From Musa acuminata AAA Group (lineage: Eukaryota; Streptophyta; Magnoliopsida; Zingiberales; Musaceae), in contig NC_088339.1 of assembly GCF_036884655.1 (NCBI RefSeq), positions 29,721,001-29,785,000 of the forward strand: a stretch of DNA of 64,000 bases, written 5' to 3'. Numbering within the stretch: position 1 is the first letter of the stretch; each line of letters opens with the position of its first letter. The translations under genes and the position numbers were made by a program. Under the pieces are notes generated by a model that was given only the letters and a program-made list of their open reading frames with translations, was not told the DNA's origin and ran no database searches. Positions 1-10,537 of the stretch are shown here, piece after piece.

Positions 1-1740
1 TTTGTTACTTCATCATGTAATTATCGCTTCAGCTTAGTGCTACACCTCGGAAGGGCAGAGAAACCACTCTTCTTTCCCTCTCTTCCTTTTGTCCATATAC
101 AAGCAAATCTACGGAAGTGATAATATAGGCAGATGGCTTATTATTGAAGAAGGGCATCCTCATCAATCTCTGCAATCATTTCCTGCTGTTCCGGTTGATG
201 GTGCTCAACCTGTAAAATTATTTCCTGTTGATCAAACCCTGCTTACCTGCAGAAGTTGCTTGTTATCTTTCAAACTATTTTTTCAGAAGAAAGATGTTTG
301 CAAACTCCTATGCTAACTCTCTGTATGTATACAGCTAGCAACCGAGATGTTTAGGGGGAATAAAAAATTAGTGTTCTTGACATTTGATTGGTTGGTTGTT
401 TTTGCCATTTTGACTTGCCTGCATGAAGCACAATGTACTACAAATTCAATCTATTTTTGATTTCTCAAAGTTGATGCATCATATTCTTATACTGTTGACC
501 ATCAGCAACTTTGATGGGGAAGCTTTTCATGTAAAGCAAAGTAGAAACAGTGTCGAAGCCTGAGGAATGCATCTCTCTTTGCTGTTAGCTGACTCCTTAA
601 CGGACACTTAGAATTGAAGTCTGTGCTGTGAGGAGGCAACATATTTTTTATGTGGATAACATTTATTTGTCTTATCAAGTCCATGTAGACTTGATTGCAT
701 GATGTCCAAACATTAGACTAAGCTTTTGGATTGTTACTGAATAAATGAATGCCACCAGTTTGACTCTTTTCTCCTAATAATTAGAAGTTCTTACACCTAT
801 TGCCTACACTGCAGTGCAATGCAATGAGAGGTGTGCTTGTCGACAACTCCTATCTACGAGGATGTACAGCACAACTGGGTCAGACACCAATAGACTTGCA
901 TCAGCCATCTCCAACCATCCCCCCTTCTCTGAAATCTCAGCTTAGTTCTTACACCTGCTGCATGCAGGTCAACAGAACAAGGAACTCAATTTTCCATCAC
1001 AGATTTCTTGTGTAGGACCCTATGACCGCGGACATCTATAGGGAGCATGTTACATTTAAACTGTGGATGTTAGCATCATAATTCGTCTGTCATCGAGAGA
1101 TCATTCAGAGGTCGAGTGTTTTAGGATCGTCGATGTGAGTCCTTCACATCACGAGTGTCATCAATGAAGCGGCAGATTGAAGAGGATTCATAGGGTCAAA
1201 CTGCAGCTAAAAAGAGGAACTTGGAATCTTAATGGATGAAAAGGTTCTTCCTTGGCTTATCTCTTTCAGAATGCCCATAGCTTTTGTCTCATCGTTTCTT
1301 TCAATCTCTTCTCAGTTACCGTGGAACATGGTGGAGAATTCTTACTGCCAGAGCTTGCATTTGAAGTCAACATCATGCAGCAGATTAACATGTTGAAATC
1401 ACTGTGTGTCATTCACTACAGCTTGCCCTGCATCCAATATATCTGAAAGAATATGTTAGCTAGGATATCACAAACGAGATGGTGGTGAGTTGTCTTTGGA
1501 GGACCACTGTAGGAGTCTCGAATCTGATCATAAATTATGTTACAGGTAGAAGTAACAAGAACATCAAAGTCCACAAGTCATGATGAACAATATCTATAAC
1601 CTCTAATCTAGAGGGAGATGTAGCCATGGCTGACAGAAGTTACCTACCTTGAGAGGGTAATGGGTAATGGAGACAAAGAGATGATAGAAAAGATGCTGAG
1701 TTTTAATGTAAAGAAAGCTATGTAGGTGATTTCCAGCCGA
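1..1740. other. Intergenic/upstream region, no supported gene
   Basis: I see no recognisable coding sequence here. A short + strand open frame at 89-316 reads through a stretch containing GRWLIIEEGHPHQSLQ. It could be a terminal exon of a gene entering from the left, but I recognise no family and see no confirming upstream exon. The rest is AT-rich and probably includes the distal promoter of the AP2/ERF gene at 2237. Confidence 0.4.
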
Positions 1741-1744
1741 AACT

Positions 1745-1745
<1 letters not shown>

Positions 1746-1775
<30 letters not shown>
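1746..1775. repeat. (CT)n microsatellite in ERF leader/promoter
   Basis: An uninterrupted CT tract of about 30 bp lies just before a TATA-like sequence and about 460 bp before the ERF start codon. Pyrimidine tracts of this kind are common in plant core promoters and 5' leaders. Confidence 0.85.
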
Positions 1776-1778
<3 letters not shown>

Positions 1779-1786
1779 CCATACTC

Positions 1787-1797
1787 TATATTAAAAC
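1787..1797 (+). promoter_or_regulatory. TATA-like box of the ERF gene
   Basis: The sequence CTATATTAAAA follows the CT tract and precedes a pyrimidine-rich leader. Its distance to the ATG at 2237 implies a leader of roughly 400 bases, which contains a probable intron. It is assigned by position and composition only. Confidence 0.5.
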
Positions 1798-2135
1798 CCC
1801 CTCGCCATTTCCTCTCTCATGATGCATCTTCCTCCTGTTTCTCCCCTTCTATAAGAAGAGCTTGATTCCATGAACTCCCGTCCTCGACTGCTTGTTGTTG
1901 CTCACTTCGGAAACACTATAACAGCAATCAGGCCTCTTTCTTCTTTCACGTAGCAGATATTTCAGATCCTAATTGCCACTGTCTTCTCCGCCGACAAGCT
2001 TTCTTTGTCGGTCAAAAAAGATCAGAACTTTGTCATCGCCTTGGTCATGGAATAGATTTACCAGCAGCTTTCTCTGGCCGTCAATACGTCAGCTGAAGCC
2101 TTCCACATCTATATAGTTCTCCGATCCACCGAAAA

Positions 2136-2223
2136 GTAAGTTCAAATCCATCAACTAGATTACAGAAGCATCTATGTGATCTTTCTGCATTCTGTAGTAC
2201 CTAATTCTGCATCCTTTTTTCAG
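2136..2223 (+). other. Probable 5'-UTR intron of the ERF gene
   Basis: A donor AAAA|GTAAGT at 2136 and an acceptor TTTTTTCAG| ending at 2223 bound an 88-base T-rich segment. It ends only 13 bases before the ATG at 2237. Both sites fit plant consensus well. Splicing is inferred, since no transcript is available. Confidence 0.55.
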
Positions 2224-2236
2224 ATAAGCATTATCT

Positions 2237-3061
2237 ATGGAAGATAAGCGCTTGAACTTTACACCAAAGTCTTCGACTTCGTTTGGCGTCAGCTACATCT
2301 TTGTGGGGCAGAGCACGGATCTCAAACAAAAAGATCGCTTTTTGACGCCAATGGCGCATCCTCCGAATCAATCCGAAGCCGAGAGCAGCGCCAATTCCAT
2401 GTCTTCCAACTCCTCTCCGTCCTCACCTTCTTCATCCTCCCCTTCACCGGTTCTCCATCAGCAAGCGACGCGGATGTCGAAGGTGGACAAGAAGGTCGTC
2501 GAGGGGGCAGCGCAGGGGCTGCGCGACCAGTGCCGGCACCCGGTGTACCGTGGCGTGCGTATGCGGAACAGGGGCAAGTGGGTGTCGGAGATCCGGGAGC
2601 CCCGCAAGAAGTCGCGCATCTGGCTGGGGACGTTCACGACCCCGGAGATGGCGGCGCGCGCCCACGACGTGGCCGCGCTCAGCATCAAGGGTGCCGCCGC
2701 CATCCTCAACTTCCCGGAGCTCGCCACCTCCCTCCCCCGCCCCGCTTCCCTCTCACCCCGCGACATCCAGGCCGCCGCCGCCAAGGCCGCGGCGACGGAA
2801 CCCGTCACATCTCTGCCGGCAGCCCCCGCGGCATCGCCCTCCGCCGACGACGAGCTGGGAGAGATCGTGGAGCTGCCGCGTCTCGGCGGGTGGTTCCTCG
2901 ACTCGGACGATCCCGGCGCTGAGTTCGTCTACCACAACGACTCTCTCGACTCGTTGCCGTGTCCGGGGATCGATTTCTACGACTCGGCGTCCGATCCGAT
3001 GTGGGAATGGTCGGATGCTTTGGTTCCTTCCAGCTTCGACCCTCGTTTATGGGACTGTTGA
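2237..3061 (+). CDS. AP2/ERF transcription factor, DREB subfamily (TINY-like, group A-4)
   Basis: A single-exon gene for a nuclear DNA-binding protein of 274 residues. One AP2/ERF domain spans about residues 103-162, with [19 protein letters not shown], the WLGTF core and [14 protein letters not shown]. Domain positions 14 and 19 are Val (KWV) and Glu (REP), the pair typical of DREB proteins that bind DRE/CRT (CCGAC) elements. The segment after the domain ([22 protein letters not shown], then an Ala-rich run) resembles the TINY/A-4 group. A Ser/Pro-rich stretch (residues 50-74) precedes the domain, and an acidic, Trp-containing tail ([10 protein letters not shown]) could be an activation region. 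The first ATG (2237) lies directly after a likely leader intron. An in-frame ATG at 2351 (MAHPPNQ) would match the usual N-terminus better, so the true start is uncertain. Codon third positions are very GC-rich. Group placement is from memory of the family. Confidence 0.93.
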   Translation: MEDKRLNFTPKSSTSFGVSYIFVGQSTDLKQKDRFLTPMAHPPNQSEAESSANSMSSNSSPSSPSSSSPSPVLHQQATRMSKVDKKVVEGAAQGLRDQCRHPVYRGVRMRNRGKWVSEIREPRKKSRIWLGTFTTPEMAARAHDVAALSIKGAAAILNFPELATSLPRPASLSPRDIQAAAAKAAATEPVTSLPAAPAASPSADDELGEIVELPRLGGWFLDSDDPGAEFVYHNDSLDSLPCPGIDFYDSASDPMWEWSDALVPSSFDPRLWDC

Positions 3062-3157
3062 TCTCTCTCTCTCTCTCTCCGTCCCTCCTCTTTGTTGTTG
3101 CCCTTCTGTTTTTGTCGCCGGGGCTGAAGGACTTCGTCTTCTCTGAGGCCATTCTTG

Positions 3158-3202
<45 letters not shown>
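3062..3202. repeat. (CT)n tracts in the 3' region of the ERF gene
   Basis: Two CT microsatellites lie in the presumed 3' UTR: one right after the TGA (about 3062-3080) and a longer, almost pure one at about 3163-3201. They create open frames of repeated Ser-Leu that are not real genes. Confidence 0.85.
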
Positions 3203-3204
<2 letters not shown>

Positions 3205-4496
3205 TCTGTGTGTGTTATCTTCATGGCTGTTCCCATAAGCTTTCGCACTGGATCAAGTGGAATTACACAGTACCTCATCCAAGCAAATCAACTGTACAGT
3301 AGTGTTCTGAACAAGTAAAGAAGACTCAAACTAGTCACTTGGTTTCGTGCATGCAATCAATCATCTTGTGCCATGTTCGTCTCACTGGATGTTCTTTGTT
3401 CCCTTCGGCTCTAAACCCATAGCTTAACCTCTTCCTTGGTTACCTATGCTCGAGGACTGTCCCTCTTGCTTCAGTGGCCATGCTGGTACCGCCGCTCTCC
3501 TTAGGTTTGACTCACTGTTGTGCTGGCCGCTTCTGTGCCATACAAAGTTCACAACCCCTCTCTCTCTATCTCCGTTCATAGATTAGCCAATGGTTCGTCT
3601 AAGATATGCATGATATAGTTTGTCTGGTCCAGCAGATGTAATCCATTCTTTATGAATGTGACAATGACACCCATAGCCTCCAATCTCTCTCGGACGGAGC
3701 CATTATTCTCGGCTCACTCACCATTGCACGCACCGAGTGCCATCGACCCTTCAACATTTCAACGCCCCCAACGACGTTGAGACTGCCAGCACAGATTTCT
3801 CTTGAATACGCCGTCAGCGTAGCACAACATCACAGCCACCCGCACATGCGTTTCCACCTCGTCGAGTTCGTATGCACATGAAATGACCATATTGACCCCA
3901 CAGAGCTTTTGATGGGCCCACGAGATGTTGAGGGCGTAAATGTCATTATGTGCACGCTTCGAGTGACAATAGAGGTCATCTCGTGGTGGCTCTGTCGCCA
4001 GTGGTCCGAAAAATGTACCTTATCTCGCGAAAACTGCATCATCTCGCGGTCTATAATGCACGTAAAAAGCTAAAGAAATTACCACGTGCCGTTTTGACTT
4101 GAACAAGTGCAACTACCCACGCCTCGTTTACCCGTCCATCTACCCGACAGAGACCGGTGGGGGCCCACAAATCGCTTTTTTCGATAATTATTTTTTTTAG
4201 CGAAAACAACAGCGGAAGAGGAAGTGTTGCCATCAGATCCTTGAAAGCACTCTACCCCTTAGATCTCTATTATGTATTTATTTATTTATTTATTATTAAT
4301 ATCAGTGTAATGATTTTATAATATATATTTTTTTTTCAAGAAATTCATTTTTTCCGATTGGTATTCCATTTTTTTATCATATTCTCCGTCGACACAACAC
4401 AACAGCAATTCCAGTCCTTTTTGGTGAACTAATCCTTAGGTTGATCCGATCAATCGATTTGAATATGTCGATAAGATAAATTAATTTAATTTTTTT

Positions 4497-4570
4497 AAAA
4501 ATATCTTTAAATAGATTTATAATATTTTGATAGTTACATCAAAAATATAATAAATCTATTTAAAAATATT
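4497..4570. repeat. AT-rich imperfect palindrome (MITE-like hairpin)
   Basis: Two arms of about 35 bases (about 4497-4533 and 4535-4570) are near-perfect reverse complements around the core AAATAGATTTAT / ATAAATCTATTT. Possible remains of a small foldback element; I could not define target-site duplications. Confidence 0.55.
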
Positions 4571-5861
4571 ACAATTGATATTATAAATCTTACATGTGGG
4601 ATTAGATCGATTCACCCATGGTTCGATCGACAGGGTGAAACCAACTCAAAAGTATGGCAAATAGAGGATATTTCAAGAATCATGATAAATAGAGGCTATG
4701 TTTTCTTCACACCAATATTAATATTGTGAAGTAGACCTACTGTTCTATTGGTTGATACCGGAGGTACATATGTTCCTCAGGGTGGCTATCCTGTAGCTAC
4801 AACTATACTAATGAGTGATCAACTTTGTTACACGTTGCTCTTTGCCACAGTGTTAAATAGATGTGAATAAGGACTGCTATTGCACTGAGCAAACATAATG
4901 ATCGTATCAGCTGTATATGTTTCATGATGTCCATTTTTGAGAAACATGTCTACAGATAGAACATAAAACAATGGCCACTTTGGCCTTTTAGTCTCCCTAC
5001 ACTCGCATATTACAATGTTCCTTGCAAACATGGCACATCTGTTGTTTGTGGCAGCTTATGTACTGCAGACAACAGTTCCTCTCTTTACTTTGGTCTCCTT
5101 TCAATACCTTCACATAGTCGTATTACCAAAAAGCACTGTGGTTGCACAATGAAATTAGCACTAACCCGAGCCTTGATGGCCAGATGATAAATAGTGTTTG
5201 GAGCTGAAGATAGCTTGCGCTTTGGATCTGTGACCAAAACGTAACTCTTTTCCAGCTTGGTGTATGTATCATCATGTTGCTGTCACAAATAGCTGGGAGT
5301 GAGAATGCTCAAATGCAACAAGGTTTCTGACGTTTCCGCTGTCACCAGCTTGAGAAAGAAGCAATTCCTAATACAAAGTGAGCGTCAAATCCAAGATAGA
5401 GACCATACTACCGATGCATACTGTGTGAGAAACACAGTTGCTGGTTGTTCATGTGCATGTTGTGCAGAAAACAGCTAGTAGCTGTTGTTCTCTTGTAAGG
5501 TGCAAGAGTACCCTGTGTTCCTGTCAAGTATCCTCCTGTCTACTTTCTCCAAATTAACATGCAAAATAACTTATATATATATATAATAATAATAATAGTA
5601 ATAAGGGGGAAAATATCATTTGCTGAAGATATATATGCGGAAAAATATGTTGTTTCACTTTCATGGAATTGCATTTTAGGGGCTATAAAGATGCAAAACA
5701 CTCTTTGAGACTTCTCAGCTTCGTGTGCTCTAAACTATTCAAATCTTTGTCTAACTTCATGTGAAAGATTGGTTAGGATGTCACGTCAAATAATTGATCA
5801 TCTAGGAATAATTATTCTACAAAGAAAGAATGGCTAAAGATAATCAATCAGCAGCAAATAT

Positions 5862-5865
<4 letters not shown>

Positions 5866-5940
<75 letters not shown>
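5866..5940. repeat. (AG)n microsatellite, about 37 units
   Basis: An uninterrupted AG dinucleotide run of about 75 bases in intergenic DNA, the longest AG/CT tract in the window. Its length and purity suggest a polymorphic marker locus. Confidence 0.95.
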
Positions 5941-5944
<4 letters not shown>

Positions 5945-7020
5945 CGTGTCGAGTGTTGTAATGCTAAGTTGCATCCATGGCGAGCTAGACGGTGCAGAAC
6001 TGACATGGCTTAAACAGTCGAACAACACACGAATGGGTATTAGGGATCACAAAAGTTGACATTTTCCAAGCGTGGATGCGATTGAGCTGATAATGTAGAA
6101 TAGTATCCTGGAATTACATATCTTCTTCACATTGGTGACTCAGTCAAAGAGGCTTTTATTTTCTACGTACAGCTGCAGATGGTGTTGATTTGTAGTTGCT
6201 TGTCGCCCCCAACCTCAGTGAGAAACCGCGGTCCAAGGAAACACTCTTGGATTGGAGAGTGTGCGCAGCCATGCAAGCATGTGCTTAATTCCTATCCATC
6301 AACTTGGTTGGTGAAGCTTCATATCATTTGCACAAAGTGAGAGAGAGAGAGAGAGAGAGTCGTGCCTTCGCTGCCAGGGCATGAGTTTCTAAGCAAGGAA
6401 ATAGTTGGGATCCGCTACCTCACTGCTGTATTGATTGGAAATACCAAATGTAATCTCCACAGATGATCAAATCAGGAGAGAGATATATATACATTTTGTT
6501 AAAGAAAAGGATACAATAGTTGGAAAGAAATGTCCTAAAATTAGCTGTAAAGATTAGATTAGTGGTAGCTTTCCCACTACATCTAATCGTGGAACTGGTC
6601 CAAGCATGAAGATTAATGAGGAAAAACAATGATCTGAGGAAGTCAAAAAGAAAATGAAAATAATAAATGCCTTGGTCAAAGATGGTGCAAAATTCCAACA
6701 ATTGTGAGATTGATGTGATTCATGAACAAACATCGTCTGGATTTCTTTTGTAGACTTCCTTTGTGGGGACAAAAGAAATAAAACATTTTTTTTCTCCACA
6801 AAAGAACTTCTCAGTATTGTTAATATGATCGATCTAATGAGATTCCAAGTAAGAATGTTAACATAGTGTTGTACATAAGCGAGAAAGAGAAAGGGGAAAT
6901 GAGAAGTTTTCATAAAGGTTATAGAAACTCTCGCTTAAACTAAGGTCAAATGAACAAGCTATTATTGGCCTACTAAGATGTCCTAGATTTTGTCTAATAC
7001 GATTCATTAAGTATCACAAT

Positions 7021-7024
<4 letters not shown>

Positions 7025-7056
<32 letters not shown>
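7025..7056. repeat. (GA)n microsatellite
   Basis: A pure GA tract of about 30 bases in intergenic sequence. A shorter GA tract lies near 6341-6358. Confidence 0.85.
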
Positions 7057-7060
<4 letters not shown>

Positions 7061-9836
7061 TAGAACCGAGTACTAATTCACAGTGCCAAAAGATAATTAA
7101 AATTGTGAAGGAAAGGATGTATGCTGAAGCATCAAATGTCGTGCTCGAGAGGGGATGTCGGCATTGCCACCACACTGCACATGTCATGGGTTGACTGGTA
7201 AGACGCTAATGGGACCCATTCATATGATCCTGCAACCATCTTGAGATTTGCCGCTGCAGACATCGCGTAAAAAAGAGATGGGGATGTATTTTATTTTTGA
7301 TCCATTTTTATTTTAGATTTTGTTTGACAAAGTGGACTATTTTATTTTTGTTTCTTTTCCAAATGTGCATCTTCTTCAAACACCTCCAAATTCTTCCATC
7401 ACCTTCTTTGCCTTGTGACTCAATTATAGTGCGTATGATGGCAGCACTCTCTTGGAAGATGACTGATACCGCTGTAGCGATTGCATAAACAAGGAGAAAA
7501 GAACCTTTACTTACCTAATAGGACAAACATTCTTTCAGACATATGAAATGGTGGTACAGATAGAGCTTTCTTTTAAGTCATGAGTATTTCTTTATGGAGG
7601 TCTTTGGCTACTGTGTGTGTTTAGTTGCATATTAAAATACTAGAAGGATCCAAATAGTAGATAAGGAAGGATATATGTATGCCAGCAACCAGTCCTTTAG
7701 ATTCTCAAGCTTCGTCTGCAGAAGCTTGTATTGTAGAGAAATCTGGGTGATCCACTTGCCAAATTCACCCTAAAACAAAGAACTCCATGCATATTTTATC
7801 CTCGCCACCTTCCTCTATCTGTTATGTAGATTCCCAACAAAAATTATGTGCTTAGTTGCATGTCATCTACAGTGTTTCTGCATCATTCATCATGTCAGTC
7901 TGGAATCAGAAGATGTTGGGAATCCAAAGAACTCTAGCTGATAAAGTTCAGCAACTGCAAGTTAGGTAATGCATACTTAAGGCTACTTTTTCTATGCTTT
8001 CAGAAATCAAGCAAATAAGAAAAGTCTTTGAAGAGCAATGACCAGTTCATGGGACAAACTTCTTTGCCATCGTTACTAGGCATGCACAATCAAATTCAGA
8101 AAGTCTAATGCAGTGGGATCCCAATCCTGACATATGCATCCTACATACATATGTGTTTAGGACGTGGGAGAGAGGAAAACATGTCTGAAAATAAAGGAAT
8201 AGAGTACTTGTACACGTTTCTGCTACAGTGCTTGAAACCATTGTGAAGCTATGTATGACATCCAAACCGTCTTTATTAATGTAAAGACTTCAGCAAGATG
8301 GTATAGGATTTCTAGTTGACAATGCAAGTTGTGCTCACAATGCTCGCGACACTAAGCTATATGGCATGTGCCCCCTAGAAATTTACCATCTGGCCTCTTG
8401 GGCTATTCAAGTGGTCTACAAGCCAGAGATCATCTCTTTCATCCATTATATAATGCTTTCAGCAAAGATGCTCATACACCATATGGCTGTTCAAAGCCTT
8501 GCAGTTCTTGTTTTCTAATACTCCTAATTAGTTGCCATCCTATTAACCTCCTAAACATCTTTGACTGTAGCTCTGGAAACCTCACAGCCTAGATTCAGTC
8601 CACTTGTGGATGCAAAGAGCTATTAGATTTTAGTAATTCTTGCACCAATAAGTTCTCAGGGCATATGTATATTGACCCACACTTATAAATATGCCATCCT
8701 TTTCCAGTTCAATATATTGGTGTCCTACCCAGTGTTCTAGGGAATAGGGCATTGACTACAATTATTTCTCACTGGCTGAAGCTATCCAAACCAATATAAA
8801 ATCATCAGCATAGCAGTTTTGTGGCCACCACCACTGCCCTTGGGATCCAGTGGAGAACAATGCTTGCTTAATAGATGTAGGTGCAAATGGGGTACCACAA
8901 AAGACCTCACCTCACCAATTAATGTGGAACTTATCCCTAATAACAACAACAGCAAGGATGAATAAGGTCCCATTTAAATGTTTGTCCACAATATCTTCAC
9001 TGTAAGTGGTATTGTGGACAAGGCACATGTGTATTATACTGCCATATGTTGAGCCATCAACAGATTAGCACAATGAATATAAGAAACTAAGACATTTATT
9101 CTGTGGGGTCTTCTTGAAAGCCCATTAAGATCAAAGCTCCAGAGAAAGCCCATTAAGATCATTACCCCACACAATTCCTGAAACACCAATAGGTTGTGTT
9201 GGATTAATGGTTTTTATACTGGATTGGTCTATGAGATGGATAGAGTTGTAAACTTTTTCTTTAATGGCTGCAACACAAGATTTGATCAATCCTTGTAAGA
9301 CACAAACAAGCTTTAACATCTTTCATGCATCTCAAGGGAAAAAGGAGTACTTCCTTTGCATATGCACAAGTAGCTTCTGCTGCATGCATCATCAAGGGAA
9401 TTATTCACCATGTTTAATTAGTAGTAAACATATGATCTACAAATAATACAGTATTCCCTTTCTCTAACCAACATTGGCATTTACACCCTAGATGGTCATC
9501 TCATTATGAGATGAGTACAATCTAAGACAGTATCTATTTTGACTGCTGCTCCAAGAGTTAAGGAAGAGCATATATATGTGACGTGGTTAACTGCTAGCCC
9601 TAGATAGAAACTATAGCAAGATCAATCACCCCTCAAAGTCATTCTTCATGGAGGGGAAAAAAGTCTGCCACCTTAGCTGAAGAGTTACGGGTAGGAGTGA
9701 CCTCCACTTCCTCAAACAACGTAGAGAAAGTGAGCCTCCGGGCCAACAAAACCCTGTTTAGGATCATGAATTGGCCATCCAACAAAACAACGGAGGCCAT
9801 GCAGACCAACATGGACTCCTTCCTCTTTGTCTAACC

Positions 9837-10397
9837 TCATTTGAGTGCTGTGCAATCGTTCATCTCCTTGGTTATGGCTGGAATGCAGCTTGAGCTCCTT
9901 GTAATGCTGCTTTTCTTCGCGCTCTCCCTGTCTCTGGGGCTGCTCGACTGAGCTCTGGCTCTCGACGACTTCCTCAGGATCTCTCTCATGGCGTCGGCCT
10001 GGTACAGCACCGGATGCGTCCTCCCGATCCTGCTGAACCTCTCGCACATGCTCATGTGTGCCTCGAGGGCTTCCTGCTGCTTCCCGCCGTTCTTCGCCGT
10101 CTCCTCCTTCACGGCCTCCGAGCACAGGCCGCAGATCCACTTCCCCGAGAACTTCTCCCGGACACGGTGGATGTACTCGGGCGTGCATTCCTCCGACATG
10201 CCGCAGCACTCGCAGCTGGCGTCCTCCACCTCGGAGATGGGCGGAAGCGTAGCTTCCGCAGGTTCTTTGGTCAGCTGGAAGGAGAGGTCAGACACCGCCC
10301 TCTGGATGCCCTCCAGCGAGGGTCTCCGTGGTCGTTGTGGAGCGTCGAAGGTGTTCCTGGGGCAGAAAGCCATGAGCATCTCTCCATTGGGCGCCAT
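9837..10397 (-). CDS. DUF1677 family cysteine-motif protein
   Basis: A 186-residue single-exon protein of the plant-specific DUF1677 family, whose biochemical function is unknown to me. The hallmark is a Cys cluster at about residues 62-92: CECCGMSEECTPEYI, then VREKFSGKWICGLCSEAVKEE. The pattern C-x-C-C-x5-C-x17-C-x2-C suggests metal binding. A motif containing RRPSLEGIQRAVSDLSFQL (about 24-42) precedes it. The tail is Ser/Arg-rich (RKSSRARAQSSS, ITRSSSCIP). I chose the ATG at 10397; the open frame extends upstream only through non-ATG codons. Family assignment is from the Cys motif. It could be confused with FCS-like zinc-finger proteins, but the spacing fits DUF1677 better. No signal peptide or membrane segment is visible. 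Confidence 0.85.
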   Translation of the reverse strand: MAPNGEMLMAFCPRNTFDAPQRPRRPSLEGIQRAVSDLSFQLTKEPAEATLPPISEVEDASCECCGMSEECTPEYIHRVREKFSGKWICGLCSEAVKEETAKNGGKQQEALEAHMSMCERFSRIGRTHPVLYQADAMREILRKSSRARAQSSSPRDRESAKKSSITRSSSCIPAITKEMNDCTALK

Positions 10398-10528
10398 GCC
10401 AAAGGGATTCCAAGACAGCAACAGGACCTAAAGAAGAGACACAGAGCTGGTTTAAGCTTCAAGAGTAAAGGTGTCGTGGGATCAGCTTCGGTTTCAGTAC
10501 AAGCTAGTAACTCAAACTTACAGCCCTA

Positions 10529-10537
10529 CTTATAGAA
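10529..10537 (-). promoter_or_regulatory. TATA-like box of the DUF1677 gene
   Basis: Read on the minus strand, CTATAAGTA lies about 135 bases upstream of the ATG at 10397, a typical plant TATA distance with a leader of about 100 bases. A telo-box-like AAACCCTAAA lies just upstream (near 10550). Confidence 0.5.

Larger units (their letters stand above)
3203..9836. other. Long intergenic region with microsatellites and a hairpin
   Basis: About 6.6 kb with no coding sequence that I can support. It contains a TTTA repeat near 4262-4288, an AT-rich hairpin at 4497-4570, (AG)n tracts at 5866-5940, about 6341-6358 and about 7025-7056, and a short TA run near 5572. Short open frames here have no recognisable domains. 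The stretch 8370-9700 has a slightly different texture and may be decayed repeat DNA, but I could not assign it to an element. Confidence 0.5.

Noticed and set aside
2444..3278. Several long open frames on both strands over the ERF gene
   Set aside because: They are alternative frames of a very GC-rich coding sequence; only the AP2-domain frame shows family conservation.
5834..6028. Poly Ser-Leu open frame
   Set aside because: Produced by the (AG)n microsatellite.
8782..8973. Minus-strand reading containing YADD, which could suggest a reverse transcriptase
   Set aside because: The neighbouring residues do not match any RT motif block, and no other pol domain is nearby.
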